Assembly: GCA_041662485.1 (NCBI GenBank)
Contig: JBAZSJ010000001.1
Coordinates: 124,001-188,000, forward strand
Direction: 5' to 3'
Source: Rariglobus sp041662485
GTDB taxonomy: Bacteria; Verrucomicrobiota; Verrucomicrobiia; Opitutales; Opitutaceae
DNA: 64,000 bases
Every line of letters starts with the position of its first letter. Position 1 is the stretch's first letter. This document shows positions 1-11,100 of the stretch, one piece after another. The position numbers and the translations under genes are program-made. The notes beneath the pieces were generated by a model. The model was given only the letters and a program-made list of their open reading frames with translations. It did no database searches and was not told the origin of the DNA.

Positions 1-2
1 TC

Positions 3-284
3 GGCAATCCCGCCAACGACGTGAGCGTGGCCGACCTCGCCAAGCTCATCATCACCGCCTTCAAGGACTATCCCGACTACGCCGAGCACGTGAAGGCCGC
101 CAAGGTTGTGAAGGTTTCCTCCGGCGCCTACTTCGGAAAGTATTACCAGGACATCCAGAAACGCGTGCCCTCGATCGCCAACATCAAGAAGCAGCTCGGC
201 TGGAAGCCCAAGGTGAACCTCAAGACCGCGATCAAGCTCACGCTCGACTACCACCTCGCTCACAAGGACTACTCGCTGGAATAA
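3..284 (+). CDS. arnA: UDP-sugar decarboxylase/epimerase, ArnA C-terminal part (5' truncated by window edge)
   Basis: This is the last 93 codons of an extended short-chain dehydrogenase; the open frame runs off the left edge, so the true start is outside the window. The visible residues (GNPAND near the start, then YYQDIQKRVPSI and LGWKPK) match the C-terminal end of the ArnA decarboxylase domain, which oxidatively decarboxylates UDP-glucuronate on the route to UDP-4-amino-4-deoxy-L-arabinose. The next gene downstream is a clear arnD, which supports the pathway. Whether the N-terminal formyltransferase domain of ArnA is present cannot be seen. A stand-alone UDP-xylose synthase-type decarboxylase is the alternative. 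Confidence 0.75.
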   Translation, partial: GNPANDVSVADLAKLIITAFKDYPDYAEHVKAAKVVKVSSGAYFGKYYQDIQKRVPSIANIKKQLGWKPKVNLKTAIKLTLDYHLAHKDYSLE

Positions 285-294
285 TTTTTCTGCG

Positions 295-378
295 GGTAGG
301 GCGGGACCGCTGGGCCCGCCGCAAACGGCCAGAGGCATGCGCAACTCCAACCAGACGGCCCAGCGGTCCGTCCCTACC
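295..378. repeat. Palindromic intergenic repeat, family B (full copy)
   Basis: Imperfect inverted repeat filling the gap between the arnA-like gene and arnD. The left arm begins GGTAGGG and carries GGACCGCTGGGCC; the right arm carries GGCCCAGCGGTCC and ends CCCTACC. Another full copy lies at 40209-40272, a composite at 33089-33220 and a half copy at 16293-16320. It is transcribed between two genes of one pathway, so it could fold in the mRNA. Confidence 0.75.
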
Positions 379-398
379 TCCCCAATCTCGTCCATCCC

Positions 399-1313
399 AT
401 GCCCGTCCTCGCGCTCAAGGTTGATGTCGATACCGACCGCGGCACGCGTCTCGGCGTGCCTGCGCTCACCGCGCTCTTCCGCGAGTTCAACGCGCCCGCC
501 TGCTTCCTGTTTTCGCTCGGGCCGGACAACACCGGCAAGGCCATCCGCCGCGTCTTCCGCCCCGGCTTCTTCCAAAAAGTTTCCCGCACGAGCGTCGTGC
601 AGATCTACGGCGTGCGCACCCTCCTCAACGGCACGCTTCTGCCCGCGCCGCACATCGGCCGGCGCAACGAGGCGGTCATCCGCCGCGTGGAGAAGGACGG
701 TTTTGAAGTGGGCATCCACTGCCACGACCACTTCCGCTGGCAGGATTACGTTCTCGGCATGACGCTTGATCAGGTCCGCGAAGAGTTTCGCCAGGCCCGC
801 GAGGAATTCCGCCGCCTTTTCGGCGCCGAGGCGCTCACCGCCGGCGCGCCCGGCTGGCAGGCCTGCGCCAACAGCAAGCAGGTCTACGACGAGGCCGGGT
901 TGCTCTACGCAAGCGACACGCGCGGCGAATCGCCGTTTTTCCCGCGCATCAACGGACGTGTTTTCAACACCGTCGAGATCCCCAGCACGCTGCCGACCTT
1001 CGACGAACTCATGGGCCGACCCGAATACTCCGACGACAAGATCGTGGCGCATTACCTGAGCCTCCTGCGCGAGGATCGGCCCAACGTCTTCACGCTCCAC
1101 GCCGAGATCGAGGGCATGGGGCGGATCGGGCTCTTCTGCGAGCTGATGACCGCGCTGTCCGAGCGCGGCGTGAAATTCGTGCGCATGGACGACCTTGCGA
1201 AAGACATCCTGCGCGACCGCGCCGCCATTCCCGTGCGCGACCTCGTGATGGCCGAGATCGACGGACGCTCCGGCCTCGTGGCGACGCAAGGCGCACAGGA
1301 TTTTCCGTCGTAG
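399..1313 (+). CDS. arnD: 4-deoxy-4-formamido-L-arabinose-phosphoundecaprenol deformylase
   Basis: NodB-type polysaccharide deacetylase of 304 residues, the usual length for ArnD. It removes the formyl group from undecaprenyl-phosphate-linked 4-formamido-arabinose at the inner membrane before transfer to lipid A, a modification that reduces binding of cationic peptides. Visible signatures are the metal/catalytic KVDVDTDRGTRLGVP near the N-terminus, GPDNTGK, GIHCHDHF (metal-binding histidines, equivalent to GLHAWDHH in E. coli ArnD), GAPGWQA, the SDTRGESPF segment, LPTFDELMGR and TLHAEIEG. It follows the arnA-like gene with a palindromic repeat between them. Its stop codon lies inside another palindrome at 1310-1362. 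Confidence 0.9.
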   Translation: MPVLALKVDVDTDRGTRLGVPALTALFREFNAPACFLFSLGPDNTGKAIRRVFRPGFFQKVSRTSVVQIYGVRTLLNGTLLPAPHIGRRNEAVIRRVEKDGFEVGIHCHDHFRWQDYVLGMTLDQVREEFRQAREEFRRLFGAEALTAGAPGWQACANSKQVYDEAGLLYASDTRGESPFFPRINGRVFNTVEIPSTLPTFDELMGRPEYSDDKIVAHYLSLLREDRPNVFTLHAEIEGMGRIGLFCELMTALSERGVKFVRMDDLAKDILRDRAAIPVRDLVMAEIDGRSGLVATQGAQDFPS

Positions 1314-1362
1314 GAGCGAGCTTGCTCGCGATTCCGATCCTCGCGAGCAAGCTCGCTCCCAC
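1310..1362. repeat. REP-like palindrome, family A
   Basis: Two 22-base arms: the left carries GGAGCGAGCTTGCTCGCGA and the right TCGCGAGCAAGCTCGCTCC, around a 9-base centre. Each arm is itself nearly palindromic. A second copy lies at 33125-33178. The arnD stop codon TAG is inside the left arm, so the element inserted at, or was retained at, the gene end. It could also act as a terminator or mRNA-stabilising hairpin. Confidence 0.8.
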
Positions 1363-1397
1363 ATCAAACCATCGCCTGCAAGCAGGCTCCACCATTT

Positions 1398-1793
1398 ATG
1401 AGAATCCCTGTTCAACGCCTTGCCTGGTGGCTCGCGCTCGGGGCGGGGGGGATTGATTTCTGCTCGGGCCTCGGGTTGGTCTTTGTCCCCTCGCAGGTGC
1501 TCCCGCTCATGGGTGTGGCCGTGCCAGGAGCGGAAGCCTTGATCTGGCTCCGCTGGGTGGGCGCGTTCGTGTGGGCGGTGGGCGCGAGCTACCTGCTGGC
1601 CCTCCTGTTGGGAGGCGAAGCGCGCCTGCGCACGCTGCTGGAGCTTACGATTCCCTTCCGCCTCTCCGCCGGCGTCTTCAGCGCCGTGGCGATTGCCAGC
1701 GGATGGTTGTCATTTGGCTGGGCGAGCGTTCCAGCGACGGACTTCACCCTCGTGATCGCCCAAATCTGGCTCCTGCGCCGGTGGACCAAATAG
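1398..1793 (+). CDS. Small integral membrane protein, function unknown
   Basis: A 131-residue hydrophobic protein with four likely membrane helices: one around residues 10-35, one around 45-70 (LIWLRWVGAFVWAVGASYLLALLLG), one around 80-103, and one near the C-terminus ending in a basic RRWTK tail. No catalytic or binding motif was recognised. It sits between arnD and the large secreted-protein island, separated from arnD by a family A palindrome, so it need not belong to the arn cluster. The hydrophobic pattern and ATG start at the end of the gap make it a likely real gene. Confidence 0.65.
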   Translation: MRIPVQRLAWWLALGAGGIDFCSGLGLVFVPSQVLPLMGVAVPGAEALIWLRWVGAFVWAVGASYLLALLLGGEARLRTLLELTIPFRLSAGVFSAVAIASGWLSFGWASVPATDFTLVIAQIWLLRRWTK

Positions 1794-1943
1794 GAGCCGC
1801 CTATTGGGCTCTATGACGAATGGGTAAAAAATAATACCATTTGCGGTAATTGTGTTGACGTGGATTTGCGGATATTGAGAAACGATTACGTTCCTCCAGC
1901 TTAGGTTATTTTCACTGAAGTCCTCCAGCTTCCCTTTTCCTCT

Positions 1944-4900
1944 ATGAAATCGCTCCCTGTTGCGCTCGCACGCGCATGCATGTCGTTGGCGCTGGTCTCG
2001 TCGTTCGGGTCTGCGGTTTTTGCCGCCGACCTTGCGGTTACTGGTAATCTTTCTGCCACAGGCGCCTTGGATATTGACGGCAATACCGCCAGTTTTGGCA
2101 CCAGTGGATCAAATTTTGGCTACAGTCTCATCTACACTGATGGGAATCCGGCGACTATCGACTTCAGTGCTTCGGCTTCTGGGGCCGACTGGATCTGGCA
2201 TCAAGGTACGAGCAATCCCCAGCTCAAACTTGATGCAACAAACACGTTAAGTTTATTCAATCCCGCGACCGGACTTCCTTCAATTGCACTTAACCCGGCA
2301 ACCGGAGCGAATTTCAATGTGCCGGTCACAATCTCTGGAAATCTGACAGCCAATGGTGGTTTTACCTTACCCACAGGAACCTCTTCGGCCCAAGGGCTAT
2401 GGTTTGGGGGTGACACGAATCTCTACAGGTCGGCAGCCGGACTTTTGACCACCGATACTTCGCTTAATGTCGGTGGTCATATCACGGCACCATCGGGGTG
2501 GCTTGCCGTGGGCACCAATACTTTGTATTTGGGCGCACCTTCTACCGGAACCATCATTATTCCCTATGGGGCCACCCTGCGATCGGGTAATGATGTTAAC
2601 AATGCCACCATTAATATGATTTCGTTGGGATCATATGGAGGAGATACAAGCGCATTGTTGCTTGGTAATGACAACGCGGCGTGGCCTCGTTCGATCCAAT
2701 TTAGGACGGGTATATATCCGACGGTTGCTACCGAGCGTATGCGTATCGACGGCAATGGCAATGTCGGGATTGGCACGGCATCTCCGATGAGCAGGCTTCA
2801 CCTCACGAGCGTAAATCAGACCGCTTTAACGATTGAATCAACGAATGTGTCGAGTTCCGATACTCGACTGATATTTAAATCGGCAGCGAGAACTTGGCAG
2901 ATTGGTAACGACATAGGGGTTGTAAATTCAGGGAGATTTAGCATTTGGGATCTAACAGGAAGTGCTGATCGATTTACTATAACTTCTTCTGGCAACGTTG
3001 GCATTGGAACAACTGCACCTGCGGCAAAATTAGATGTAAATGGGGGCATTAATTTTGCCTCCGGCAATGTGGTGGGGGCTGCCAATCTCAATGTATCCAC
3101 CGATACTTCACAGGCATACTATTACGGATTGAGCAGAAACTCCCAATTCACGGCACGGTTCAATGGCATGAAGGTATACAACGTTGCAAATGTCGCGAAC
3201 ATACCGGCCTCTAGAATTGGATTTTTTACAGATAATACAGGTTACACAGCTTCCACGGAGTGGATGACCATTAATGAATTGGGAAATGTAGGCGTTGGCA
3301 CGACGACGCCCACCGTCAAGCTCGACGTCGTCGGCAATGCTAAGATCAGTGGAACGCTTACGGTCAATGGTGCTCCGGTCATTCCTGCGACCGGGGGTAG
3401 TTTTACCGGTGGCGTCACTATCGCCAATGACAATACTGTGAGCGGTGGGCTCACCGTTGGTAGCGGAACCGCTGCCGATGGGGCTAACCTGCGGCTGTTG
3501 TCCAATTCCAGCTCTCCCCAGTGGAACGTTGATAATTATTCGGGGACCATGCGTTTCTTCACGGAGTCTGCTCCCAATGTAGGCGCGGTGGTGAAGGCCA
3601 CGCTTACATCGGGTGGCAACCTGGGTATTGGGACCTCCACACCGGCTGAAAGACTTGATGTCGCCGGTAACTTAAAGGTTACTAATACATCCGGGCAGAC
3701 AACGACCATCAATGGTAATACAATTACTGGAAGCGCTGCTGGACTGACATTAAATGCCGGCGGGGTAAATCAAGGGGTCGCTCTCAATGCTTCTGGGACT
3801 GGGCGTATACATGCGTCAAACGGGGTTCCTAGTGCTAGTGTAAGTCTACTATCGAGCTCAATTGGTATAACCATGACTCAAAATGGGAATAATGGGCTCT
3901 ATTTTTATCGAGACGGGTATATTATGACATCTGGGGCTTATGCCTATGGTATTCGATTCACGGATGGAATATCCACGGGTAATTATACCTTTGATTGGTT
4001 GGTTGGAGGAACTTCCGCCCTGTCTGTTTATAATAATCGCAATGTCAGTTTTCCGTCTGGTAACGTCGGCATCGGCACCGCCACGCCTGCCGAAAAGCTC
4101 GACGTTGTCGGTAATGCCAAGATCAGCGGAACGCTTACGGTTGGCGGTGTGCCTGTGATTACCAGCAGTGGCAACGGCAGCGGCTTGACCAGTTTGAACG
4201 CATCCCAGCTCACAACCGGCACCGTGCCAACGACCGCTCTCCCCTCCTCGGTAGTGCAGACGACCACGGCTCAAACTCTGACCAACAAAACGCTGACCAG
4301 CGCGACGCTTTCAGGGGCTACCGTCATAGGTGGCAGCAGTTCCAGTCAGCAGGTGTTGGTGGATTCCACTGGCAATGTGGGTGTTGGCACGGCTTCTCCT
4401 GCTGCCAAACTTGAGGTGAAGAATGGTCGAGTTCGCGTTTCTAGTGATTCGGCCGGAGCCGGTATCTACGGCGAGCTGTTCCAAAATGGCGAAGAGACCA
4501 CGCTGAGACTTCAAGATCCCGGCCCTTGGGGTAGGGTGACAATTGATACTAGCGGCAGCACCTATAGTTTTCTCTCAAATCCATTTGGATCCAACTCCTT
4601 TGCCGGACTCGTATCAAACTCCACGGGTCGGCATTTTGCCATTATCAATAGCTCGCCGACGATGGGTATTGGTCTGCACACAGCAGGCAGTTCCACTGCG
4701 AGGCTGTTCGTGAACAGCTCCGGCAACGTTGGCATCGGCACGACGAATCCGGGTGGAAAGCTTGAGGTTGCAAACGGAGGCATCAGACTGCAGGGAAATT
4801 CCGGGGATCCGCATTACTATGCAGATTTTACGCATGCGTATGGCGCTGGGGGGCTCACCATCACCGATGTTGGGCATGCCGTGGTAAATACCTCGCTGTC

Positions 4901-5081
4901 TCTTTATAGCGGAAACATCACAACTCCCGGCAACATCGGTATCGGGACGACTGCCCCTATGGCCAAGCTGGATGTAGCGGGGGATGCGCAGGTGCGGGGC
5001 AAGCTCCGGATTGCTCCATCAGGCGATCTTTCGATGGGGGATTTCCAGACCGGCACCAATCCCAACTCCGCGGCACCTTGA
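1944..5081 (+). CDS. Secreted tail-fibre-like repeat protein
   Basis: A 1,045-residue protein with a Sec signal peptide (hydrophobic run, then SAVFA-A, cleavage near residue 27). The mature part is beta-rich and contains eight copies of a motif of the form GNVGIGTxxPxxKLDVxG, encoded near 2755, 2992, 3285, 3612, 4062, 4370, 4722 and 4930. It also has segments such as TAQTLTNKTLTSATLSGA. This style is known from phage tail fibres and endosialidase-chaperone type adhesins, where such repeats form trimeric beta-stalks. No C-terminal peptidase S74 chaperone domain is evident; the protein simply ends. It abuts the giant toxin-like gene (stop at 5079-5081, next ATG at 5105), so the two are probably co-transcribed. 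A role as a surface fibre or co-secreted spike is inference. Confidence 0.8.
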   Translation: MKSLPVALARACMSLALVSSFGSAVFAADLAVTGNLSATGALDIDGNTASFGTSGSNFGYSLIYTDGNPATIDFSASASGADWIWHQGTSNPQLKLDATNTLSLFNPATGLPSIALNPATGANFNVPVTISGNLTANGGFTLPTGTSSAQGLWFGGDTNLYRSAAGLLTTDTSLNVGGHITAPSGWLAVGTNTLYLGAPSTGTIIIPYGATLRSGNDVNNATINMISLGSYGGDTSALLLGNDNAAWPRSIQFRTGIYPTVATERMRIDGNGNVGIGTASPMSRLHLTSVNQTALTIESTNVSSSDTRLIFKSAARTWQIGNDIGVVNSGRFSIWDLTGSADRFTITSSGNVGIGTTAPAAKLDVNGGINFASGNVVGAANLNVSTDTSQAYYYGLSRNSQFTARFNGMKVYNVANVANIPASRIGFFTDNTGYTASTEWMTINELGNVGVGTTTPTVKLDVVGNAKISGTLTVNGAPVIPATGGSFTGGVTIANDNTVSGGLTVGSGTAADGANLRLLSNSSSPQWNVDNYSGTMRFFTESAPNVGAVVKATLTSGGNLGIGTSTPAERLDVAGNLKVTNTSGQTTTINGNTITGSAAGLTLNAGGVNQGVALNASGTGRIHASNGVPSASVSLLSSSIGITMTQNGNNGLYFYRDGYIMTSGAYAYGIRFTDGISTGNYTFDWLVGGTSALSVYNNRNVSFPSGNVGIGTATPAEKLDVVGNAKISGTLTVGGVPVITSSGNGSGLTSLNASQLTTGTVPTTALPSSVVQTTTAQTLTNKTLTSATLSGATVIGGSSSSQQVLVDSTGNVGVGTASPAAKLEVKNGRVRVSSDSAGAGIYGELFQNGEETTLRLQDPGPWGRVTIDTSGSTYSFLSNPFGSNSFAGLVSNSTGRHFAIINSSPTMGIGLHTAGSSTARLFVNSSGNVGIGTTNPGGKLEVANGGIRLQGNSGDPHYYADFTHAYGAGGLTITDVGHAVVNTSLSLYSGNITTPGNIGIGTTAPMAKLDVAGDAQVRGKLRIAPSGDLSMGDFQTGTNPNSAAP

Positions 5082-5104
5082 GTGGGGTTTCTTCCTGTTT
5101 CCCC

Positions 5105-8100
5105 ATGAGCTTCCTCCCTCGTCGTTTGAAGATGATACGCGGTGCCGTGCGCATTCCGGTGCTTGTGGCATTGTTGGCGGGCGTTCTCGTGCCCGCCTTT
5201 CTGTGGGCGGCCGCTCCCGCATGGTGGACGGAGCAAGGCGTGATCAATACCGGCCCTGGGGTGGCGGCCGACGATTATGCGGCGGCCAACCAAGGCCAGG
5301 TCAAAAACATCGCCAAGAAAGCCTATCTGGCAATGCAGGCAAAAGGATTGGTGGAGGCGAACAGTCCGCTCACCACCATGGTGGACGCTTGGGATGCAGG
5401 GGTGGCAAATCCCGGCCCTACTACTGACGACTATGCCGCGATCAACCTCGGCCAGCTCAAGAACGTGGCGGCCCCCTTCTATAGCCGTTTACGGGAGTTC
5501 AATTATACCGGTCATCCTTTCCCTCCGGATCAGTCGCCCACCACGGCAAAGCCATATCCTTGGAGTTTTTCAACCTCCACTGCCGACGACTATGCCCTCG
5601 CCAATATTGGCCAAGTGAAGAATCTGTTCAGCTTTGAACTCGATAATTTGGACTTGATCGCACCTTCGGTGCCGGCCGGTTTGGGCTCAAGTAACATTAC
5701 AACCACGAGTTTTTTGCTAAGTTGGAACGCCTCCACGGATAACGTGGGCGTGGTCGGTTACGATATCTACTTGGATGGAGTGTTGATCGGTTCCACGATA
5801 ACGCCCGATTTCTCCGTTGCCAATTTGGCTGATGCGACCAACTACAACCTTACAGTCCAGGCTAAGGATGTTGCTGGCAATACGGCGAGTTCAGCCTTGT
5901 CCGTCACCACAGCATCCTACCCAATAGTCGATAAAATAGCGGCTGGGCAGGATTACACATTAGCCTTGAAACGTGATGGCACCGTATGGTCTTGGGGGTA
6001 TAATACCAATGGCCAGTTGGGGCAGGGGAGCTTGGGCGAGTTTTGGTATCCGGCCAAAGTTACAGGCCTTGCTGGCATAACGGCAATTGCAGCGGGGCCG
6101 CTACACGGTCTTGCCCTCAAATCTGACGGGACGGTCTGGGCGTGGGGTTACAATAATAATGGCCAGTTGGGAGATGGCACCACGACCCAGCGCCTCGGCC
6201 CGGTGCAAGTTACCGGGTTGAGTGGAGTAATCGCCATCTCTGCCGGTCAATATCACAGCCTCGCGCTTAAATCCGATGGCACGGTATGGTCTTGGGGTTC
6301 CAATAGCAACGGTCAGTTGGGTGATGGAACCACCGCGACCCAACGGCTCAGCCCTGTGCAGATCACTGGCTTGAGCGGTGTGGTTTCCATGACTACCGGC
6401 TACTACCATGGCTTGGCACTCAAGTCTGATGGGACGGTCTGGGCATGGGGTTACAATGGCTCCGGCCAGCTGGGCACCGGCAATACCACGAGCAGCAATA
6501 CCCCGGTTCGCTCAGGCACGATCACCAGCGTGGTCGCCATCGCTGCCGGTCAATGGCATAACTTGGTGCTCCAGTCCAATGGCAGTGTGTGGGCTTGGGG
6601 CGGTAATAACGCTGGGCAGCTCGGCGATAACACCACCACTCCACGCTACGCCCCCCAAGCGGTCACGATTTCCGGGCAATACACCGCCATCGCCGCAGGC
6701 TATGACCACTCCGCCGCTCTCCGTGCCGACGGAACGCTCTTTACTTGGGGTGGAAATTCCTACGGCCAACTCGGCAATGGCACGACTACAAGTCCATACA
6801 AGCTTCCGGTCGCAGTTCCGGGAATCTCTGGTATCACTGCCGTCGCCCTCGGAGAGCACACCGTAGCGGTCAATGATCAGGGGCAACTGTTGAGCTGGGG
6901 TTACAACGCTTACGGTGAGCTTGGCCAAGGATCGAACGTAAACCAGTCAACCCCCTTGCTTGTCCAGACACTTACCTTTGCCAAACAACTTGCTCTTCCG
7001 GTTCTCTCGCCCGATGGCGGTCGCTACCTCGCCTCGCCAAACGTCACTGTGACATCGGCCGACCCCGGCGTTACGCTTCGTTATACTTTTGATGGAAGCG
7101 AACCCACTGAAAGCAGTGGGATCATCACTTCTGGGGCCACGTTGGTCCCTGTCCAAGGATTGCTCAAGATAAAGGCTTTCAAGTCGGGCCGTGTTGCCAG
7201 CGATACCAAGACGGCCGCTTATCTTGTCGGGGATCAAATCTCGGACGGGCCAGACTATACTTTGGCTTTGAAACGCGACGGCACGGTATGGTCGTGGGGA
7301 AAGAATAGTTATGGCAAGCTGGGGCAGGGTAACTCGGGCGAATTTTGGTATCCGGCCAAGATTCAAAGTTTGACTGGGATAAAGGCGATAGCGGCTGGTG
7401 AAAGCCACAGTCTTGCGGTGAAGTCCGACGGGACGGTATGGGGCTGGGGTTACAACGGCAACGGGCAGTTGGGCACAGGCACCGCTACCACTCAGGAGAT
7501 GAGTCCGGTGCAAGCGAGCGGATTGAGTGGCGTGATCGCCGTTGCGGCCGGTTCCTCTCACAGCTTGGCGCTCAAGTCCGATGGCACGGTATGGTCATGG
7601 GGATTGAATTCCTCTGGGGCATTGGGAGACGGATCGACGGCCAACCAGCAGGTCAGCCCCGTTCAGGTTGTCGGCCTCAATGGTGTGATCGCCATCACGG
7701 CCGGCTCTTCCTTCAGTCTCGCCCTCAAGTCCGATGGCACGGTGTGGGGCTGGGGCTACAATGGCTCTGGCCAGCTGGGCACCAATTACAGTCCATCCAG
7801 CACCAACGTTCCCATCCGGGTCGGCACGGTCGCGAACATGATTGCGATTACGGCAGGTAATTACCATGTGCTGGCCTTGAAGACTGATGGCAGTGTTTCG
7901 GCTTGGGGCAGCAATGGCAGCGGTCAACTCGGCAATAACTCCACCAGTTCGCGTGGCGTGGCCGGAGCGGTTACCCTTACCGGGCAATATATTGCCATCG
8001 CTGCCGGCTATGACAATTCCGCCGCGCTTCGCATTGACGGCACATTGTTCACTTGGGGGGCCAATTATTATGGCCAGACCGGAAACGGCACGACCGCAAG

Positions 8101-11100
8101 CCCGGTGAAGCTCCCGGCTGCCGTGTCGGGCTTGTTTGTCATCACGGGCATCGCTGCCGGCCAGCATACCGTTGTCGTGGACAACCAAGGCCAGTTGCTG
8201 AGTTGGGGCTACAACTCTTATGGACAGCTTGGCCAAGGCTCCAACGTAAACCAAACGACGCCCGCGCTTGTGCAGGCGCTGACTTTCGCCAATCAGCTTT
8301 CGCTTCCTACTCTCTCGCCTGATGGAGGTCGCTACCTCTCTGCCCCCACCGTGACGGTTGCATCCTCCGATCCCGGGGTTACCCTGCGGTATACCTTCGA
8401 CGGAAGCGAACCCACCGCCAGCAGTGCGTCTATCGTCTCGGGAGCGACGTTGGTGCCAGCTCAAGGGTTACTAAAGGTGAAAGCCTTTAAGTCCGGCAGC
8501 GTCGCCAGCGAAACCAAGACGGCTGCCTATCTTACAGGCGATCAAGTCTCCACGGGTCAGGATCATACTTTGGCTTTGCGCCGCGATGGCACGGTCTGGG
8601 CATGGGGTGATAATGATTACGGTCAACTTGGTCAGGGGACCTCGTCCGGATCCCTGTATCCGGCAAAGGTCGTTGGGCTTGCCGGGATGAAAGCGATTGC
8701 TGCGGGCGCCCTTCATAGTCTCGCGGTTAAATCCGACGGGACGGTCTGGGGTTGGGGCTACAATGGCAATGGGCAGTTGGGCACGGGCACCGCCACTACC
8801 CAAGAGTTGAGTCCGGTGCAGGTCGTCGCATTGAGCGGTGTGGTTGCCGTTGCTGCGGGTGATGACCACAGCTTGGCGCTCAAATCCGATGGCACGGTGT
8901 GGGCCTGGGGATACAATGGCTCCGGCGAGTTGGGCGACGGCTCGTCGGCCGGCCAGCAACTCAGCCCCGTGCAAGTTGCCGGGTTGGGCGGCGTGGTCGC
9001 CATCACGGCCGGCCCGTCCTACAGCCTTGCCCTCAAGGCCGATGGCACCGTGTGGGGCTGGGGCTACAACGGCTCCGGCCAACTGGGCACCAATTATAGT
9101 CCCTCCAGCACCAACGTTCCCATTCGCGCCGGCACGATTATCAACGTGATTGCGATCTCGGCTGGTTCTTGGCACGTGCTGGCCCTTAAAAACGACGGCA
9201 GTGTTTTGGCCTGGGGTGCGAACTACTCCGGTCAGCTGGGGGATAACACCAACTCTTCGCGAGGCTTTGCCGGACCGGTTACTCTTACCGGGCAATACAC
9301 CGCCATCGCCGCCGGTTATGACCACTCGGCGGCGCTCAGGACCGATGGCACCCTGTTTACTTGGGGTGGCAACGATTACGGACAACTGGGTAATGGCACC
9401 ACCGGCACGTCTGTGAAACTCCCGGCCACCGTGCCGGGCACTTCGGGTATTACGGCGCTTGCGGCGGGGCGGCACACGGTCGCGGTCAGCCCCTATTCGG
9501 GGATCATCGTCTTCCAAGCTTGGGGTAGCAATGGCTCCGGCCAGCTTGGCGATAAATCGACGACCGACCGCCCTTCGCCTGTTTATGTGGCCTTCGACTC
9601 GGATTCCGACGGATTGTCCGATTTTGAGGAACTCGCGCTTGGCACGGACCCGCTGAATTCCGACACCGATGGCGATGGCATGCTTGATGGAACGGAAGTT
9701 CACTATGGGCTTAACCCGCTAGATCCTGCCGATGGCGGCAATAATGCCGATCCTGATCTCGATGGCCTGCCCAATCAATGGGAGATCGCCAATGGCTTGG
9801 ATCCCAACAACGCAGCAGATGCAGGCTTGGATCCCGACACGGACGATCTCACGAATCTTCAGGAATACACCTTGGGGACGGATCTCCTTGTGGCCGATAC
9901 AGATGCCGACGGTTGGACCGATGGCTTTGAGTATGCTAATGGGTATGATCCATTAGACTCCAGCGACGGCCCTTCTGGGGATCCGGATCATGACGGGCTT
10001 ACGAATGCAGAAGAAGCCGCGCTTGGGACAAATCCGAATAACGCAGATACCGATGGTGATGGCTTGTCAGACGGGCTGGAGGTTTCTCTTGGCACCAATC
10101 CTCTCCGCAGTGATACCGACGGTGACGGACTAACGGATGCGCAAGAGCTGAATACTTATCACACCAACCCCCTCTTCGCCGATAGTGATAGCGATGGCAT
10201 TCCCGACAAGTGGGAAATTGATAATGGATTGGATCCCTTGGTGAATGATGCCAATGGAGACAGTGATTCGGATGATCTTTCGAATTTGGATGAGTATTAT
10301 AATGGAACGAATCCCAATGATGGAGACTCCGATGGTGATGGAGTCGGGGATTTCGAGGAGGTTGATCAAGGCAGTAATCCCACTGATCCGGGCGATGACG
10401 GCGTCCCTCCCGCGGCTGAAAATAAAGTGGCCGTTACGTTCCGGTTGGTAAATAGCGGCAAGGAGCACGTCAATCGGTGCGGACAATGCCACGTTTCCAA
10501 GCTCACCTTGGATAGTGGCCAGATTATCGAAACAGCCCAGCAGGTGACCGGCAGTGCTCGCAGCAAAGAGCGCGTCTTGGAGCTTATCCTCGGCACCAAA
10601 TATGCAGTCACGTTTGGTGATCGCACCTTCCAGGAGGGTTCTTCGACCGCCAACTTCTCCAATCCGCCGAATCCGCGCTATGAGGCAGCGATCACCGCAC
10701 CTGATGGAGCCCCGGTTTACGTCGATGATCCTGAGGAAATGCTCGGCACGGATAAATCGATGGATGGTGCCGCCGGAAAGAAAGCCACGGTTTATGTGGT
10801 GGATATGAAAACCCAGTCGGTTGATCGCATGCTGGGCGGTCATGTGGACCTCGCCATATTTGGGGACATCAAAGACGAGATCGGCATTAAATTTGTCCAT
10901 AGGACCACGGGTGAAGTTTACGGAGTTTACGATATCGGTGACACCGAAGGGGCCACCTATATTTACGAAAACAAAGCGGCCGTCCTGTCGGATGAGCAAA
11001 TGGACGAATATGACAGCGGCACACTGGAGGCCGCGGCCTTTGGGCAGGATGTCGTGTTTGTCCGGGATGATGAAAACGCCGACAAGATAAAATTCTACAC

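Noticed and set aside
1855..1883. Promoter upstream of the tail-fibre-like gene (TTGACG near 1855)
   Set aside because: A -35-like hexamer is present but no convincing -10 lies at a normal spacing.
8471..9703. 410-residue minus-strand open frame inside the RCC1 region
   Set aside because: Repetitive antisense of the RCC1 repeats; open only because of repeat codon composition.
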